64,000 bases of DNA from Chelydra serpentina (GCA_037349315.1 JBAIAC010000024.1:39157501-39221500); one strand, 5' to 3'; shown: positions 1-12,800, counted from the stretch's first letter. Made by a program: numbers and translations. Notes: generated by a model not told the origin, from the sequence alone.

Positions 1-812
1 GAGATGAACCCTTTTAGGGGGAAAGGTGTAACTGGAACATTTGCATTCAGAATATTCAAGTTTTTCTCAGAGAAATGTAGATATATAGCCCAGGTGTATC
101 TCAAATTTCTCACTTGCATTTACTTTTCCCTTTTGTGATTACTGTAGTTTTTAGTTACTGTAGTTTTTTATGGTGTAGTATACTTTTTTGTCCAAAAAAA
201 AATAAAAATTAAGTAATCACGACTTCCCCTTGTAAGTCATCCAATTGTAATTAGAGTCAAACTGTGAAAAATATTTCTGATTTTCTTTGTTTTCCTGAAA
301 TGTTTAATTGGTCAGACTTGCATGGAAATTTTATGAGACCAGGTGGGTGAGACAATATCTTGTTGGACAAGCCTCTGTTAGTGAAAGAGACAAGCTTTCA
401 AACTGCAGAGAGCTCTTCTTCAGGTTTTGGAAAGGTAATTAGTGTCACAGCTAAATATGAGATGGAACAGATTTGTTTAGCATAAGTAGCTAACACATAT
501 TCTAAGGGATCATTGAAGGTGAAGTAGCTCATTAACACCTCTGCTGTCAAAGGGCCAAAAACAGGGTTAGTGGGTTAGATCGTTGTAATAATAAAGACCC
601 TGAATTTATGGTTTAAGATCATGATTTTTAGTGTCCAGCAAAGTTATGAATTTAAGCTCCCAGTCTCTTCTTTTGAAGGCTACAGCAACACTGCAAACAT
701 GGAAATTTTCTGTCATTTTTACTAGTACATTACACTTTGTGGGTGATGAAACTAGATGCAAAATATCACTGTGCTCTTATGTGCTCAGTTTTGTTTATGA
801 ACTATTTTACAG
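1..812 (+). other. STXBP3: STXBP3 intron (5' part of window)
   Basis: AT-rich noncoding sequence upstream of the penultimate STXBP3 exon. It ends with a branch/polypyrimidine stretch and the acceptor AG at 811-812. Apart from the repeat fragment near 336-440 no exon or other feature is recognised. Confidence 0.6.
336..440 (-). repeat. Penelope-like tail fragment with hammerhead-like core
   Basis: Read on the minus strand this fragment contains CTGAAGA, an imperfect short stem (AGAGCTCT with a degenerate partner), then GAAAG, followed by a sequence ending in a CACCCACCTGG-like block. The same family recurs at 40888-41085. The order CUGANGA, stem, GAAA is the core layout of a hammerhead ribozyme, a motif known from Penelope-like retroelements. 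Assignment to that class is an inference; the copy is degenerate and no protein-coding part is nearby. Confidence 0.4.
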
Positions 813-961
813 TGCTCGCCAGAAGTCCAAGACTAGTTACCTGGATGACCGAAAGAGCGGTTCAAAGCTTATCGTTTTTGTAATTGGAGGCATCACATAC
901 TCTGAGATGCGCAGTGCTTATGAAGTTTCTCAAGCCTACAAATCTTGTGAAGTTATTATTG
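813..961 (+). CDS. STXBP3: STXBP3 penultimate coding exon (Munc18c domain 3)
   Basis: This 149-bp exon encodes the end of syntaxin-binding protein 3, a Sec1/Munc18 protein that binds syntaxin 4 and controls SNARE-dependent vesicle fusion at the plasma membrane. The recognisable peptide is [15 protein letters not shown] followed by [16 protein letters not shown], the conserved C-terminal strand-helix of SM proteins. The acceptor is TTTTACAG at 805-812 and the donor is G|GTAAGCC after 961. The exon starts in phase 2 and ends in phase 1, which fits the next exon exactly. The first residues are less conserved. The match is with the Munc18c paralogue rather than STXBP1 or STXBP2, judged from the KPKD-containing tail in the next exon. 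Confidence 0.9.
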
Positions 962-2752
962 GTAAGCCTGTCTAGGGAAGAGGAAGTAGTAGATGAGATG
1001 CAGTGCTTCATTTGAGGATAATGATGTTTAGTTTTTAAGTGCATTTTTGAAAAACAGAAGCATATTTTTCTGTCCACCCAGGTCAGTCTAGAAAAAGCAT
1101 CATATGGCTACTATGCTCTTTTGAAACTACATCCAGTATCCCTAGATCTGAATTGGTCCTTTGACTATTGCCCTTAGTTTCTTGTTCTAGAAAGATATGT
1201 TCTCACAATTACCCTGAAAATCCCTAAAGAAGAATTGATAACCAATGTGAGAAAATTCAGACCTCAGTCTTGCTGCTGAAATGTAGTACCCTAATTTCTA
1301 AATTACTGATTCAGATATATGACTCACAGGAGTCATGCTGCTGAATTGCTAAAGGTACGCATTATAGTGAATCTCCTGACAACTATTTTTTTTCATCTTT
1401 GCTGAACTTGTTGCAGTTACTGTTACCAGCTGAATTTGGAAAACACAAACCAGAGTAGTGCAAAAATATTACTGACTTAGAAAACTTTTCTGCAGTAATA
1501 ACTGAAATGGCTACAGTTTGGCCCAGAATTTATGGCAACGTTCTTCTAGCTCTAGCCAGGGGTCAATCATTTACTTCTGATGAAGTCCACCTAACCCTAA
1601 GAATTGTAGTGGGTCCTGGTTGTTTCAAGACACATGCCAAGAAATGATCTTACCAGTGTAGATGCTGCAGGAATTATTGGAGATAGCCCTGCTACCAGCT
1701 GCTGTTGCTTTGTCTAGGTAGCCATTAAAAATCTTATGGTATGTGTCAGAGGAGTAAAACTTCACAGGTTTTTTTAAAAAAAAAGGTTGATGTCCAGAGC
1801 TGAGTGAGCTGTTGCTGAGAGACGGCATAATGGTGGCTATTATTGTCCCAGACGTCACAAGAAAGAAGACAGGACACCAGGAATGTGGTTTAAAAGTAAC
1901 ACATCCGGAAACCATCCAGCAGCAACTCATCCAGTGCAGGTCATCTGTCCTTTGGTGAAGGGCTGCCATGAGCCTCCCTCCCCCGCACTCTGTTAACCTG
2001 ATCCTAGCACAGCTTCTGGGACTCCATCACCTCACATGAGGGTTAAGGGAGTGGGGAAAAGGTGTCGCCTTACTGTACCAGACAGTAGAAGCCCAGCCCC
2101 ATTCCCTACCTTCTTTAGGAGATATCTCCTAATTTGCTTCCAACTCACGTTTATCAGAGAACCCCGTTGAACAATAACCTGCGCTGGGCACCTGCGACAT
2201 TGTGACAAAATGCATTTTATAACCTAGCCAACCTGTTGAGTCCCCAGGCTACTGGGAGGCAGGCAAAAAAACCTCACTGCCCATACCACTCCTTCCTAGC
2301 CCTTAAAAGGGGACTACCATGGTGCCCACAGCCAAACGCGGAGTGGGGAGGGGATCTTTTCTTCCTGGTGATCAGATTATGGCAGCTGTGGGCAGGGGGA
2401 AAGGTTTATGGGTATGCGGAAGCAAATAAGATGTACAGCATAACCCTCAGCCTATTGGGCACTGATTCTTCACTTCTCAAACCCATGTGGTGGTGCCGGG
2501 GGGTGGGGGAGATTGGAATCCTTGAAGGGCCCCCAAGGTTTTGTTCTTCTGCTGACACAGTCAAAGCCACCCCCTACCTTGGGGTGGGAGGAGCGTTTGC
2601 TTCCATAATCACTGCATATCCAGCATCAAAATCATTAAAGTAAAGCATTTTAAACTACTGTATCTAACGTATGAAAGGTACAATAAAAATACTTAATATG
2701 CCATCGTACATAGTTAGCTGCATCCATCTAAAAGTGTATTCTGTTTTAACAG
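962..2752 (+). other. STXBP3: STXBP3 last intron
   Basis: Intron between the last two coding exons, from GTAAGCC at 962 to TTTTAACAG at 2744-2752. It is mostly AT-rich, but about 1970-2640 is GC-richer and probably an old repeat that I cannot classify. Open frames here have no recognisable protein similarity. Confidence 0.7.
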
Positions 2753-2853
2753 GTTCCACTCATATTTTGACACCCAGAAGACTGCTGGATGATGTAAAGA
2801 CGCTTAATAAACCAAAGGATACAGTTTGCATTAAGGATGAGGAGAAACACTAA
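2753..2853 (+). CDS. STXBP3: STXBP3 last coding exon with stop codon
   Basis: The exon begins after TTTTAACAG and completes the glycine codon split with the previous exon (G|GT). It encodes STHILTPRRLLDDVKTLNK, then PKDTVCIKDEEKH and TAA at 2851-2853. The THxLTP and LLDD-K-LNKPKD pattern is the characteristic C-terminal end of Munc18c. The phase match with the 813-961 exon makes the pair secure. The last few residues are more variable than the core, as usual for this family's tail. Confidence 0.93.
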
Positions 2854-3925
2854 TGTTCAAGCAGTACTATTTCAGTAGTGATTAACTAAAAATTTATTAA
2901 GAGATCACATAATATAAATAGCATGTAAATATTTTAATGGAATTAACTTTTCCAGTGATGTATTTGGGACAGTACACACCCTCAACCAATGGAGTATCTT
3001 TTTATAATTTAAATTTGCTGATTTTCTTTTTGGAGTTAAGGGCAGGAAGAAGAGGGGGGAAGTGTCTAACACCTTGTTTTTATATTGTATGGGGTATGGA
3101 CAGCATTTCATGGTAAAGGGCTTTCTGAAACTGGCATGTTTACCACTGCAACAAATCATGGTAGAATTTAGAAATGATCATGTTTGTATATATACTAATG
3201 GCTTTTTCAGTAATTATGAAAGCTTTCTATGCTGGAAACTGGAGAGATTTTCTGAAACTGACATAAAAGTACCTAGACTTAGACGTTTCAGAGGCAAAAG
3301 CTGTAAATATAAGCATACGGTAAGATTATTTCACATAAGTGCAATGTCTCTTGCAATATATAAAATTCAATTAAAACAATTTATATTAAAAATGGAAACG
3401 TATATTGTTTTGTGAAAAATCCTAGGGCAAAATATGACTGTGTTGGTGCTTTCAGATGGTAGATTGTGAGGGGAGGGGAATTAATCATGGAAGTACTAAA
3501 AGAAATGGTTTTACTTTCAATAAAGAACTCTGGAGAACGTGCTTGTCCATCTTATATGAAATATTTCAGTGCACTAACACTACTCTAAGACTTTTCCCAT
3601 GTTGTTCTTCACAAAAACAAATAAGCAGCTTTGATTTATTAAAAAATTTCCCCACTATTGTTTGTGCATGGTACATCTGTTTTGTAAATTGAGTTGCTTG
3701 TGAACTAATCTAATGAAGATTTCCTGGTGACACTTCAGAGACTTCTGAGCAAAGTTTGGGAAAAAATCTCACTTGTTCTACCTTTTTATTGCCACTGCAT
3801 TGCAAAGTACCCCCCTCTTGTTTATTCATGTCATGTCGGCAGTGACCTACTCCAGTGTTTTGGGGTTTTTTAATAAAAAAGAGTTGTTGTGAGTAGTTTG
3901 TCAGGGTGGAGAAAAATAAATGACA
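2854..3925 (+). other. STXBP3: Probable STXBP3 3' untranslated region
   Basis: AT-rich sequence after the stop codon with AATAAA signals at 3519-3524, 3872-3877 and 3915-3920. Which one is used cannot be told from sequence. Open frames in this interval look fortuitous. Confidence 0.5.
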
Positions 3926-4260
3926 AATGTATTTTAAATAGGTTTATTTTTAAAAAGGAAAAGTATTTAAGATCTGATTTAAATAGGATTTTTTTAAAGT
4001 GTAAACTTACTGTAATTTTTAACCATTTAAATGAAAATATGCAGAAAAGCTTTTAGTCTGTTTAGCTAGCAGATGCAGAAGGGATATTTGTCTTTATTTG
4101 GTTTAGTTCATTCAAAGTTGAAAAAGCAAAAATGCCTGTTTTCCTTTTCTAGTCTATGAATGAAAACAAGGTTGGAGAGGATAAGATCTAAATTTTCAAG
4201 ATTTAAGGATATGGGGCCAAATTTTCAACCTAATTCCCATTGGTTTAAATAGGAGTTGGC
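3926..4260. other. Intergenic DNA, STXBP3 to AKNAD1 (convergent)
   Basis: AT-rich spacer between two convergent genes. The last part (about 4204-4260), together with 4847-4935, resembles an old repeat into which the hAT element at 4261 inserted. The small last AKNAD1 exon and its 3' untranslated region should lie somewhere between here and 9743. Confidence 0.4.
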
Positions 4261-4846
4261 CAGAGGTGGGCAAACTGCGGCCCGCGGGCCACATCCGGCC
4301 CACGGGACTCTTCTGCCTGGCCCTTGAGCTCCTGGCTGGGGAGGCTAGCCCCCAATCCCTCCCCTGCTGTCCTCCCTTCTCCGCAGCCTCAGCTCGCCAT
4401 GCCACCAGCACTCGGGGCAGTGGGGCTGCGAGCTCCTGCCGGGGAGTGCAGCTGCGAGAGCCGTCGGCCTGCCCAGGTGCTGTAGACTGCACGGTGGCGT
4501 GGTATGGTAAGGGGGCGGGGAGTGGTGGGGTTGGATAAGGAGCAGGGGGTTCCAGGGGGCAGTTGGATAGGTGTGGGAGTCCCGGGGGGCCTGTCAGGGG
4601 GCAGAGGTGTGGATAGGGGTCAGGGAGCAGGCGGGGTTGGATTCCTGGGGGGGGGGGGGGGGGCGGTCAGGGGATAAGGAGCGGGAGGGGGGGGTAGGAT
4701 GGGTCAGGGGTTATGAGGGGGGCTGTCAGGGCAGGGATGGGGAGGGGGCCGGGCTCTTTGTGGAGTCACAGGCTTTCCTACCCAGCTCTCCATACAGTTT
4801 CAGAACTCCGATGTGGCCCTCAAGCCAGAAAGTTTGCCCACCCATG
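4261..4846. mobile_element. hAT-like nonautonomous DNA element (MITE)
   Basis: It starts CAGAGGTGGGCAAACT and ends AGTTTGCCCACCCATG, so the termini are inverted copies. The core is GC-rich with a poly-G run near 4647-4663 and carries no transposase. Flanks GAGTTGGC and AGTTAGGC look like a decayed 8-bp target duplication. CAG-type ends and 8-bp duplications are typical of hAT elements. The same family recurs at 27840 and 46866. Confidence 0.7.
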
Positions 4847-5846
4847 AGTTAGGCACTGGACATGCTTGGGGACTTTTAAAAATCCCACAAGGTGCCTATC
4901 TGCATCCTTTGTGAGCCAGGTTTTCAAAGGTATTTAGGTTCCTAGTGACCAGAAACAGTCTGTCAATTCACTAGCTACAGTTAATGCTGCCTTTGCCTTT
5001 AAAGCTGATTTAAAAAAAAATTTTTTTTTTAACAAAGCATGTTTGGATACACTTTCTTCTCCTTTATGTATCCAGCAGAAAGGTAGTTTTTATTTAACTA
5101 ATACCAATGTGTTTCCCTCCAATTATAGCTTGACACAAAATCTAGAGTAAAATAAAGCTAGTAAATAATCATTCACCATTTTCTATCAATGTAAAAGTTC
5201 AGAATCTGAATAAATGTGTATCAATATAGTGCAGTCTCCAAATATAATCTAAAAGCTATATAACATTGATTTGCAACTAATTTCAATGGTAAGGAACCTT
5301 TCTTTAGAAAAATTAATTGAAGTACAAATGCAAAACATGATTTTAAAATCAATTTGAATCAAAATTTCCTGCCCCCGACTTAAATCATGATAAAATTTGG
5401 TGTTTTAAAATGGCTGCTGGAACAACTTGTTTAGTGGGGGTGCTGAGAGCATTGAACTAAACTGTAAACCCCATGTATGATGGAAATCACTTCAAGCTGG
5501 GGGTACGGCAGCACTCCTAGTTCCAGAACCTGTGTTTTAAAATGCTGCTAATATGAATGTCCTCTCTGGTTTGTTTAAATGGTTTGCACAGAACAAAGCC
5601 AAGTGGTTTTAATAACCTAAGTCTAGCATTCTGCTCTTGCAAAAGGCTAATCCGAACAGTGCCTAATAAGGATGATTGACAGTTAACTGGCTGTATAGAG
5701 ATGCTTGACAACAAGAAATCTGATTACTATACTATAGTCCAAAAATAATTACCATAGTTTCTCATGTTTGAGTTGTTGCATTACATGTAAACTAAACCTT
5801 TACTTTTTAAAAAAAATATTGCTCGGCTTTACCACTTCCTCTACAG

Positions 5847-6348
5847 CAGGGGTTGGCAACCTACGGCATGCGTGCCAAAGGTGGCACGTGAGCCCATTTT
5901 TGATGGCATGTGGCAGTGGGCTGAGCAGCTCAGCCTGCTGCGGCTCTGGGGCTTCCGGCTGCTGGTCCCTTGCCAGCCAGGGACCTGCTGCTGGCCCGAC
6001 TCAGCACTTGCTGCTGGCCTGGGTGAAGGGAACCCCAGGTTGGCAGCGGGCTGAGCCCACGGCGGGAACCCCAGAGCGGCGGCGGGCTGAGCCGCTCTGC
6101 CTGCCACTGCTCTGGGATTTCCGCCACAGGCTTCTGCCAGATGGGGTCTCGCCGGCGGCCCTACCCAGCGCCCGCTGCTGGCCTAGGTGAAGGGAACCCC
6201 AGGCTGGCAGTGGACTGAGACGCCCGGCTGGCAGGAGCCAGAGGCGAGAACCCTAGAGCATTAATATGTATTACTGGCACGCGAAGCTTAAATAAGAGTG
6301 AATAAATAAAGACTCAGCACACCACTTCTGAAAGGTTGCCAACCCCTG
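5847..6348. mobile_element. hAT-like nonautonomous DNA element (MITE)
   Basis: Termini CAGGGGTTGGCAACC and GGTTGCCAACCCCTG are perfect inverted repeats. Flanks CTCTACAG and CTCTAAAC match at 6 of 8 positions. The interior contains a repeated GC-rich unit (GGGAACCCCAGG-type) at about 6020-6230. Open frames inside are by-products of base composition. Confidence 0.78.
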
Positions 6349-6535
6349 CTCTAAACTATCAGTGAATAGTTTTAACTAATGGAGAAAATAGCTATGTTGC
6401 AGTTAAATTTTAAAAAAAAGAAAAGAAAAAAGGCTCACTTGCATATAAACCACGAAATGTTAGTGGCTCCCTCCAAAGCCACTGTAGGGTGTGTAAAACT
6501 TTGCATGAATTGTGACGATTTCAGTATCTTATGGG

Positions 6536-8690
6536 ACATAGAATCATAGGACTGGAAGGGCCCTCAAGAGATGAGTCCAGTCCCCTCCACTCAAGGCAGG
6601 ACTAAGTATTATCTAGATCATTCCTGATAGGTGTTTATCTAACCTGCTCTTCAAAATCTCCAATGACTAGGCAATTTATTCCAGAGTTTAATCCTGACAG
6701 GAAATTTTTGCTAATGTCCAACCTAAACCTCTTTTCTTGCAATTTAAGCCCATTGCTTCTTGTCCTATCCTAAGAGGTTAAGGAGAACAATTCTCCCTCC
6801 TCCTTGTAACCTTTTATGTGCTTGAAAACTCTTTTCATGTCCCCTCTGTCTTCTCTGTTCCAGACTAAAACAATTGTTTCAATCTTCTCTCATAGGTCAT
6901 GTTTTCTAGACCTTTAATCATTTTTGTTGTTTTTCTCTGGACTTTCTCCAATTTGTCCATCTTTTCTGAAATGTCACTCAGAACTGGACATAATACTCCA
7001 GTTGAGGCCTAATCAGCGTGGAGTAGAGCATAAGAATTACTTCTTGTCTTACTTACAACACTCCTCCTAATACATCCCAGAATAATGTTTGCTTTACTTG
7101 GCAACAGTGTTACTCTGACTCATATTTAGCTTGTGCTCCACTATGACCCCCAGATTCCTTTCTGCAGTACTCCTTTCTAGGCAGTCATTTCCCATTTTTT
7201 ATGTGTACAACTGATTGTTCTTTTCTAAGTGGACTATGCATTTGTCCTTATTGAATGTCATCCTATTTACTTCAGACCATTTCTCCGGTCTGTCCTGATC
7301 ATTTTGAATTTTAATCCTACCTTCCAAAGCACTTACAACATGTCCCAGCTTGGTATCATCCACAAATTTTAAAAGTGTACTCTCTATGCCATTATCTAAA
7401 TCATTGATGAAGATATTGAACAGAACCAGACCCAAAACTGATCCCTGCGGGACCCCACTCATTATGCCCTTCCAGCATGACTGTGAACTACTGATGATTA
7501 CTCTCTGGGAAAGGTTTTCCAACCAGTTTTGCACCCACTTTATAGTAGTTCCATCTAGGTTGCATTTCCCTAGTTTGTGTATGAGAAGGTCATGCAAGAC
7601 AATAATAAAAGTTTTACTAAAGTCAAGATATACTACGTCTACCATTTTCCCCCCTATCCGCAAAGGCTTGTTACCCTGTCAAAGAAAGCTATCAGGTTGG
7701 TTTGACATAATTTGTTTTTGATAATCCATGCTGACTGTTACTTATCTCCTTATCTTTCTGGATACAGAAGTTAAGCTGACTGGTCTGTAATTCCCTTTTT
7801 ATAGATTGGCACTATATTTGCCCTTTTCCAGTCTTCCGAAATCTCTTCTGTCTTCCATGACTTTTCAAAGATAATCACAAATGGCTCAGGTATCTCCACA
7901 ATCTGCTCCTTGAGTATTCTATGATGTATTTCATCAGGCCCTGGTGACTTGAAGACATCTAATTTGTCTAAGTAATTTTTTAACTTGTTCTTTCCCTATT
8001 TTAGCCTCTGATCCTGCCTCATTTTCACTGGCATTCACCATGTTAGACAGCCAATCGCCACCAACCTTCTTGGTGAAAATCAAAACGAAGAAGTCATTAA
8101 GCACCTCTGCCATTTCCACATTTTTCTGTTTTTCCACCCTCATTAAGAAATGGGCCTACCCTGTCCTTGGTCGTCTTCTTGCTTCTAAAGTATTTGTAGA
8201 ATGTTTTCGTGTTAGCCTTTGTCTCAAGCTACTTTGATTTTTGTTTTGTGCCTTAGCCTTTCTAATTTTGTCCCTACATACTTATTTGTTTATGCTTTGT
8301 AATTTGACCTATTTTCCACTTTTTGTAGGACTCTTGATTTAATTGAAGATCTCCTGGTTAAGCCAAGGTGGTCTCTTGCCATACTTCCTACCCTTCCTAT
8401 GCAGTGGAATAGTTTGCTCTTGTGCCCTTAATAGTGTCTCTGAAAAACTGCTAAGTGTCTTTGTTTTTCCCCTTTGACTTGCTTCCCATGGGATCTTACC
8501 TACCAACTCCCTGAGTTTGCTAAAGTCTACCTTCTTGAAATCCATTGTCTTTATTTTGCTGTTCTCCCTCCTACCATTCCTTAGAATCACGAACTCTACC
8601 ATTTCATGATCACTTTCACCCAAGCTGCCTTCTACTTTCAAATTCTCAACCAGTTTCTCCCTCTTTCAAAATCAAATCTTGACATGGTAT
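6536..8690 (-). mobile_element. CR1 LINE, 5'-truncated, minus strand
   Basis: Minus-strand CR1. The 3' end lies at 6536, where the plus strand reads ATAGAATCATAGGACTGGAA, the standard CR1 3' terminus. Reverse transcriptase remnants lie at 7199-7663, and weaker endonuclease/linker-like frames reach about 8640. The 5' boundary is approximate. It sits in the STXBP3-AKNAD1 intergenic region or AKNAD1 3' end. Confidence 0.85.
7199..7663 (-). pseudogene. CR1 reverse transcriptase fragment
   Basis: The frame contains the CR1 RT blocks DVVYLDFSK (decayed after that), VPQGSVLG, LFNIFINDLD and the catalytic box as FVDDTKLG, then FNKDKC near its end. These are RT motifs of the palm and finger regions of a jockey/CR1-clade enzyme. 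Flanking parts of the protein are in other frames or lost, so this is a dead copy. Confidence 0.9.
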
Positions 8691-9743
8691 AGATCAACCC
8701 TGTTCAGACATCTAACCCACTCGTAGAGGGGGAAAAGTAAGAGCAATCTTCTTCCAAGTATTCTCAGTACACTACACCTTTGTTTTTTAACTTTGGTCAC
8801 AGTCGTTGAAGCTAGTTGTAAGACCCCTGTCCCTTTACCCATGCAGCTTTGGGAGTAATCAAAATATACAGTCTCCCTAATGTGTGAAGTTGTTAAAAAG
8901 AATGCTAGTAGTATCATAACGTGTGTGTGATCGGTCCTTAAGCACTAAGCTTGATGCACTAAATCACTCTCACTGCATTTCAGAATACATATACACTCAG
9001 TTTACTAGTGACAAATTTCCTTACAGGCATAGGACAAGCTTGTCCCATTTGCAATTTTTTTATTCATAATGCTGAAATAGCTGAAGATTTGTATTAACTG
9101 TTTTATGAAAGCCAAATCCAACAGATACTAAGAATGTCTCTGTACAGAGACTGACATTTTGGAATATAAACAGGAGTGATGAGAGATCATTTACTGAGAT
9201 GCACTAAACCGTATGCTTAACAATACAAACTATTCTTTGTCAATTTTTGAAGGACATATTCTATGTCACAGCTAAAACTCATTTTTAAAAGATTATCCAG
9301 GAACAAAGGGTTTCAGTTGTTTCCCTCTGTGATGATTAATACCAAGCAGGATACAGAGCTGGGCTGTGATACTGCTGAGAACACACTGACAGATGAGATG
9401 TTATCCTCCTGGCCCCAAATTACACATTTTAGAAAATACAACTAAGCTTGGTTACCTAGAGCAATTCTATAAAGAACTACCATTATTGAAGGCTGAGGGA
9501 AGACAGCTTACTCTTCACTAATAGATGTGACAACTTTCAAGGGCTCTTGTTTTATAAACTTGGCACTCTGATATGTTTTTCTGCTCTTAAACTGTTGCTA
9601 ATACCACACCTAAGGGCAGCTGCTTTCCTAACTTTTGTACTATTTGTTAATCCATATTTTTTTACAACTCAAGAGTTCTGTCTCTCTATATTTCAGCTGA
9701 CAAATTCAAATGTTTGAAACAGACCAGCTAAAAAACTGCTTAC
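8691..9743. other. Noncoding DNA downstream of the AKNAD1 exons
   Basis: AT-rich sequence without recognisable gene or repeat. It may hold part of the AKNAD1 3' untranslated region. An alternative end of AKNAD1 without splicing would read 12 more codons from the 9744 boundary to a TGA at 9706-9708. Confidence 0.4.
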
Positions 9744-9858
9744 TTCGATGAGTTTTGACTTTAGCTAGATCTTCTGCAACTACTTGTACCATTCGTTCTG
9801 TAGTTTCCTTCAAACATGTTGCAGTCTGTATTGCATGATCCAAAGTAGAGTTTAAAAT
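9744..9858 (-). CDS. AKNAD1: AKNAD1 coding exon 17 (conserved C-terminal helix)
   Basis: Acceptor GCCCAACAG, probable donor CGAA|GTAAGC. Encodes ILNSTLDHAIQTATCLKETT and then ERMVQVVAEDLAKVKTHR. The LNSxLDHAxxTAxxLKETTxxM pattern is the signature C-terminus of AKNAD1. The mammalian protein has about five more residues, which fits a tiny last exon. Without splicing, the frame would end at a TGA at 9706-9708. Confidence 0.9.
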
Positions 9859-12800
9859 CTGTTGGGCATAAAACAGTCAAATTGTTGGATATTTAATATC
9901 TACTTTCTCTGATAATACACATGCTTTAAAGATAAATGTACCAAAACACACACAAAAACAGAAGAGAAAGGAATGTTCAATGTGGGATCTATAACATTTT
10001 CAACAATTCTACCCTATAGTATTTTGAAAAAGGCCGCAGGTAGCGTTTTGGGGTGGTTGTTTTTTGGCGGGGCAGGTGCTTGTATTCTTCGGTATGCAAC
10101 CTATTCAATGGCCACATATAAAGGTGTGTACCTAAGAAAGCTATGCAGAGTTGGGGAGGAGGATGTGTACTGGAGGGTACCAGATCTGCTGTATGTCATC
10201 CTCTTCCACAACTACAAAGAAACTCTCTTTTAGCATAGAGAAGGGTGGCCCTCAGCCATTAATCAAAATAAGGGGGAGAAATAGTAGAAAGGGCTAATGT
10301 AGCCTGCTACTTCAATGGGTGCACTATACTAAACTGAGGGGGCACCAACCACCCACAGCATCAACCTCTGCCCCAGCACCACCACCCTAACCCTGGCCCA
10401 GTCTCTAGGAGGGTGGGAGGCAGCTGGAGAGCTTGCCCCACAGCAACAGCTCCTGGCCTGCAGGACCAGACTGGAGTGGTGCTGCGACCCCATGTGCCAC
10501 ATTTCAACACCCAGAGAGGGGAGCTGGGCACTATGGAGTCAGCTTGCTCTATAACCCAAAACCATGCCTCCCCTCTGCACCGGACTTGGAGAAGTGTATG
10601 TTTGTTTTTGGATATTTGGTTTCATGATTTCTGTGTCTGCAAATGCACTCATGAACCGACACTAAAGCCACCCGAAGTAATGCACACAATGTTAAATATT
10701 TGAATCTATTCCTTGCTGTTGGTTAAAAAAATATTGTATGATACACCTGCAAATAAGACATTGAGAGTATCTAAAATAATACTTTAGGTAGTGCTGCTGT
10801 ACAAAGGTTAGAAAAGTATATCCTCAACTGACATTTTTAAAGTCTGAAACAAATTATATTTTGCCAATAAATCTTGATGAAAAATTCCTCAACTGAACCA
10901 TAATGAAACTGGTTGTCCATGAGTGGGGACCCTTTTCTCCTCTGACAGGAACTGGAAGAAAAGGATTGGGGGGCTGTGAGCTATTTTGGAAGGAATAGGG
11001 ACCTAGTTGGGCAGTAAGAGAGCTCTCTGAGGAACAGGAAAAAGAAGCAACAACCTAAGGGCTTGTGGGTATCTGGCTCAAGAAGAGAGCCAGATGACAG
11101 CCTGACAGTGAGAGCAGGCTGGAGGTAGCAGCTTAGGAGTTGACTGTGAAGGGCTGAGTGAAAAGCTGTGTAGGAACACAAGCTGATAACAGGGAACCAG
11201 CAGTACTGAACTTTGGCTTGTGAGTCACCTGATTGGAATGGATATGAACAAGCACTCGAAGAAGAAAAAATGGTTACTCACTTTCTCGTAACTGTTGTTC
11301 TTCAAGATGTGTTGTTCATGTACATGCCAATACCTGCCCTCCTACCTCTCTGTCGGAGCAGCTGGCAAGAAGGAACTAAGGGGGTGGGAGGTCCACAGGG
11401 TACTATATTGGGCATCATGAAGCCACGACTCCAGGGGATGCCCAGGCTGACCCTACGGATGTTGCTAAGGGAAAAATCTTCCGGCTGGTGTGCACAGAGT
11501 GTGCACACACCTGATTGGAATGTACATGAACACCACATCTCGAAGAACAACAGTTTCGAGAAGGTGAGTAACCATTTTTTACTGAAGCAAAAAAAAAGTT
11601 CAGAATAAGCCAGTTTCAACATGACAAGTTAATAAATAACACACTTTCATATTTAAAAGCCAACAAGACACCTCTAGCACTCCACAAGGCACTGAATGCA
11701 AGACAAGTTGGATTATAATCATTAGCATTTATGGGTGAGATTTTCAAAAGTGCTACTGAAAGTCAGTGGGACTTGTTGCTCCTGAGCCACTTAGGCATTT
11801 TTTAAAATCACATTCTAAATTCTTACCTTTCTGTCAGTAGCACTGGTGTGTCTGTTTCTAATATTGATCATTGATTTACTTCCATAAACCTTCCTGCTGG
11901 CTAGGTATTGAGGTGAAAGGATAATTGTATCATGCATCCTTGAGTAGCAGGTTTTGGGAGCCTCTAAATTGTCTCTAGAAGGTAATACATAAAATAGACA
12001 CAAAAACATTTTATATTACAAAACAAAGAATATGTGTTTAAGCAATGTGTGTTCAATGTCTATAACTTTGTAGCATCCTTGCATCATAATTTCAGTAGAG
12101 TTCTTCATTTGTTTAATCATAAAATACAACTGCATAGTTAGTGTTACATTTATAACATACATCTTATAGTCACAGACAAACCTTCATGGAAGGGGCAGGG
12201 AATCTGGCATCACTGAATTATCCTCATCAGAATTTTCAGCACTGCCTGCTCTGGAAGCAGGAGAGAAGCCCAAAAGCTTTTCATTTATTTAATTTCTTTG
12301 CCAACCTTCCATACCTCCGCAGACATTGTCAACACTATAATTAAGAACCTGTCCTACTTCATATACTCCAGATATAATTTAATATTAGTAACAAGTAAAA
12401 ACAGGAAAAGACATTTCTGAGATGGATAAACAGTACTGCAATATCATCATTTCTACAGACAACGTGGCTGTCACTGCCAGGCTTGTTATCTGGAACGACG
12501 ATAACACATTTAGTTAATGAAAAGAAACCTCTTGAGTGGATACAAGACTAAAAGAATTAGCTAATGTTCTAGTTCTTCCACGTAATTGAAAAGTTTCAGA
12601 AAAAAATCTAGTTAAATCTGTTCAAATTTGCATTTACATTATATATTTTACTTTCATTAGTGACTACTATTCTAATATATAGTACATATTGCATAGGTAT
12701 GGAGTTGTGCCACTTATGACATTAGTGAATTTGGTCCACACTATATCTTCAGTAGTCTCATCTTCTGTGGCACTAATTTATATAAAGCTACTGGTAACAC

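Noticed and set aside
5768..6190. 140-codon plus-strand frame
   Set aside because: It lies almost wholly within a hAT MITE; no domain or splice context.
12190..12270. Possible minus-strand exon (acceptor CCTGCTTCCAG, acidic/serine peptide)
   Set aside because: A stop codon precedes the only good donor, and exons 15 and 16 already share a split lysine codon across this interval.
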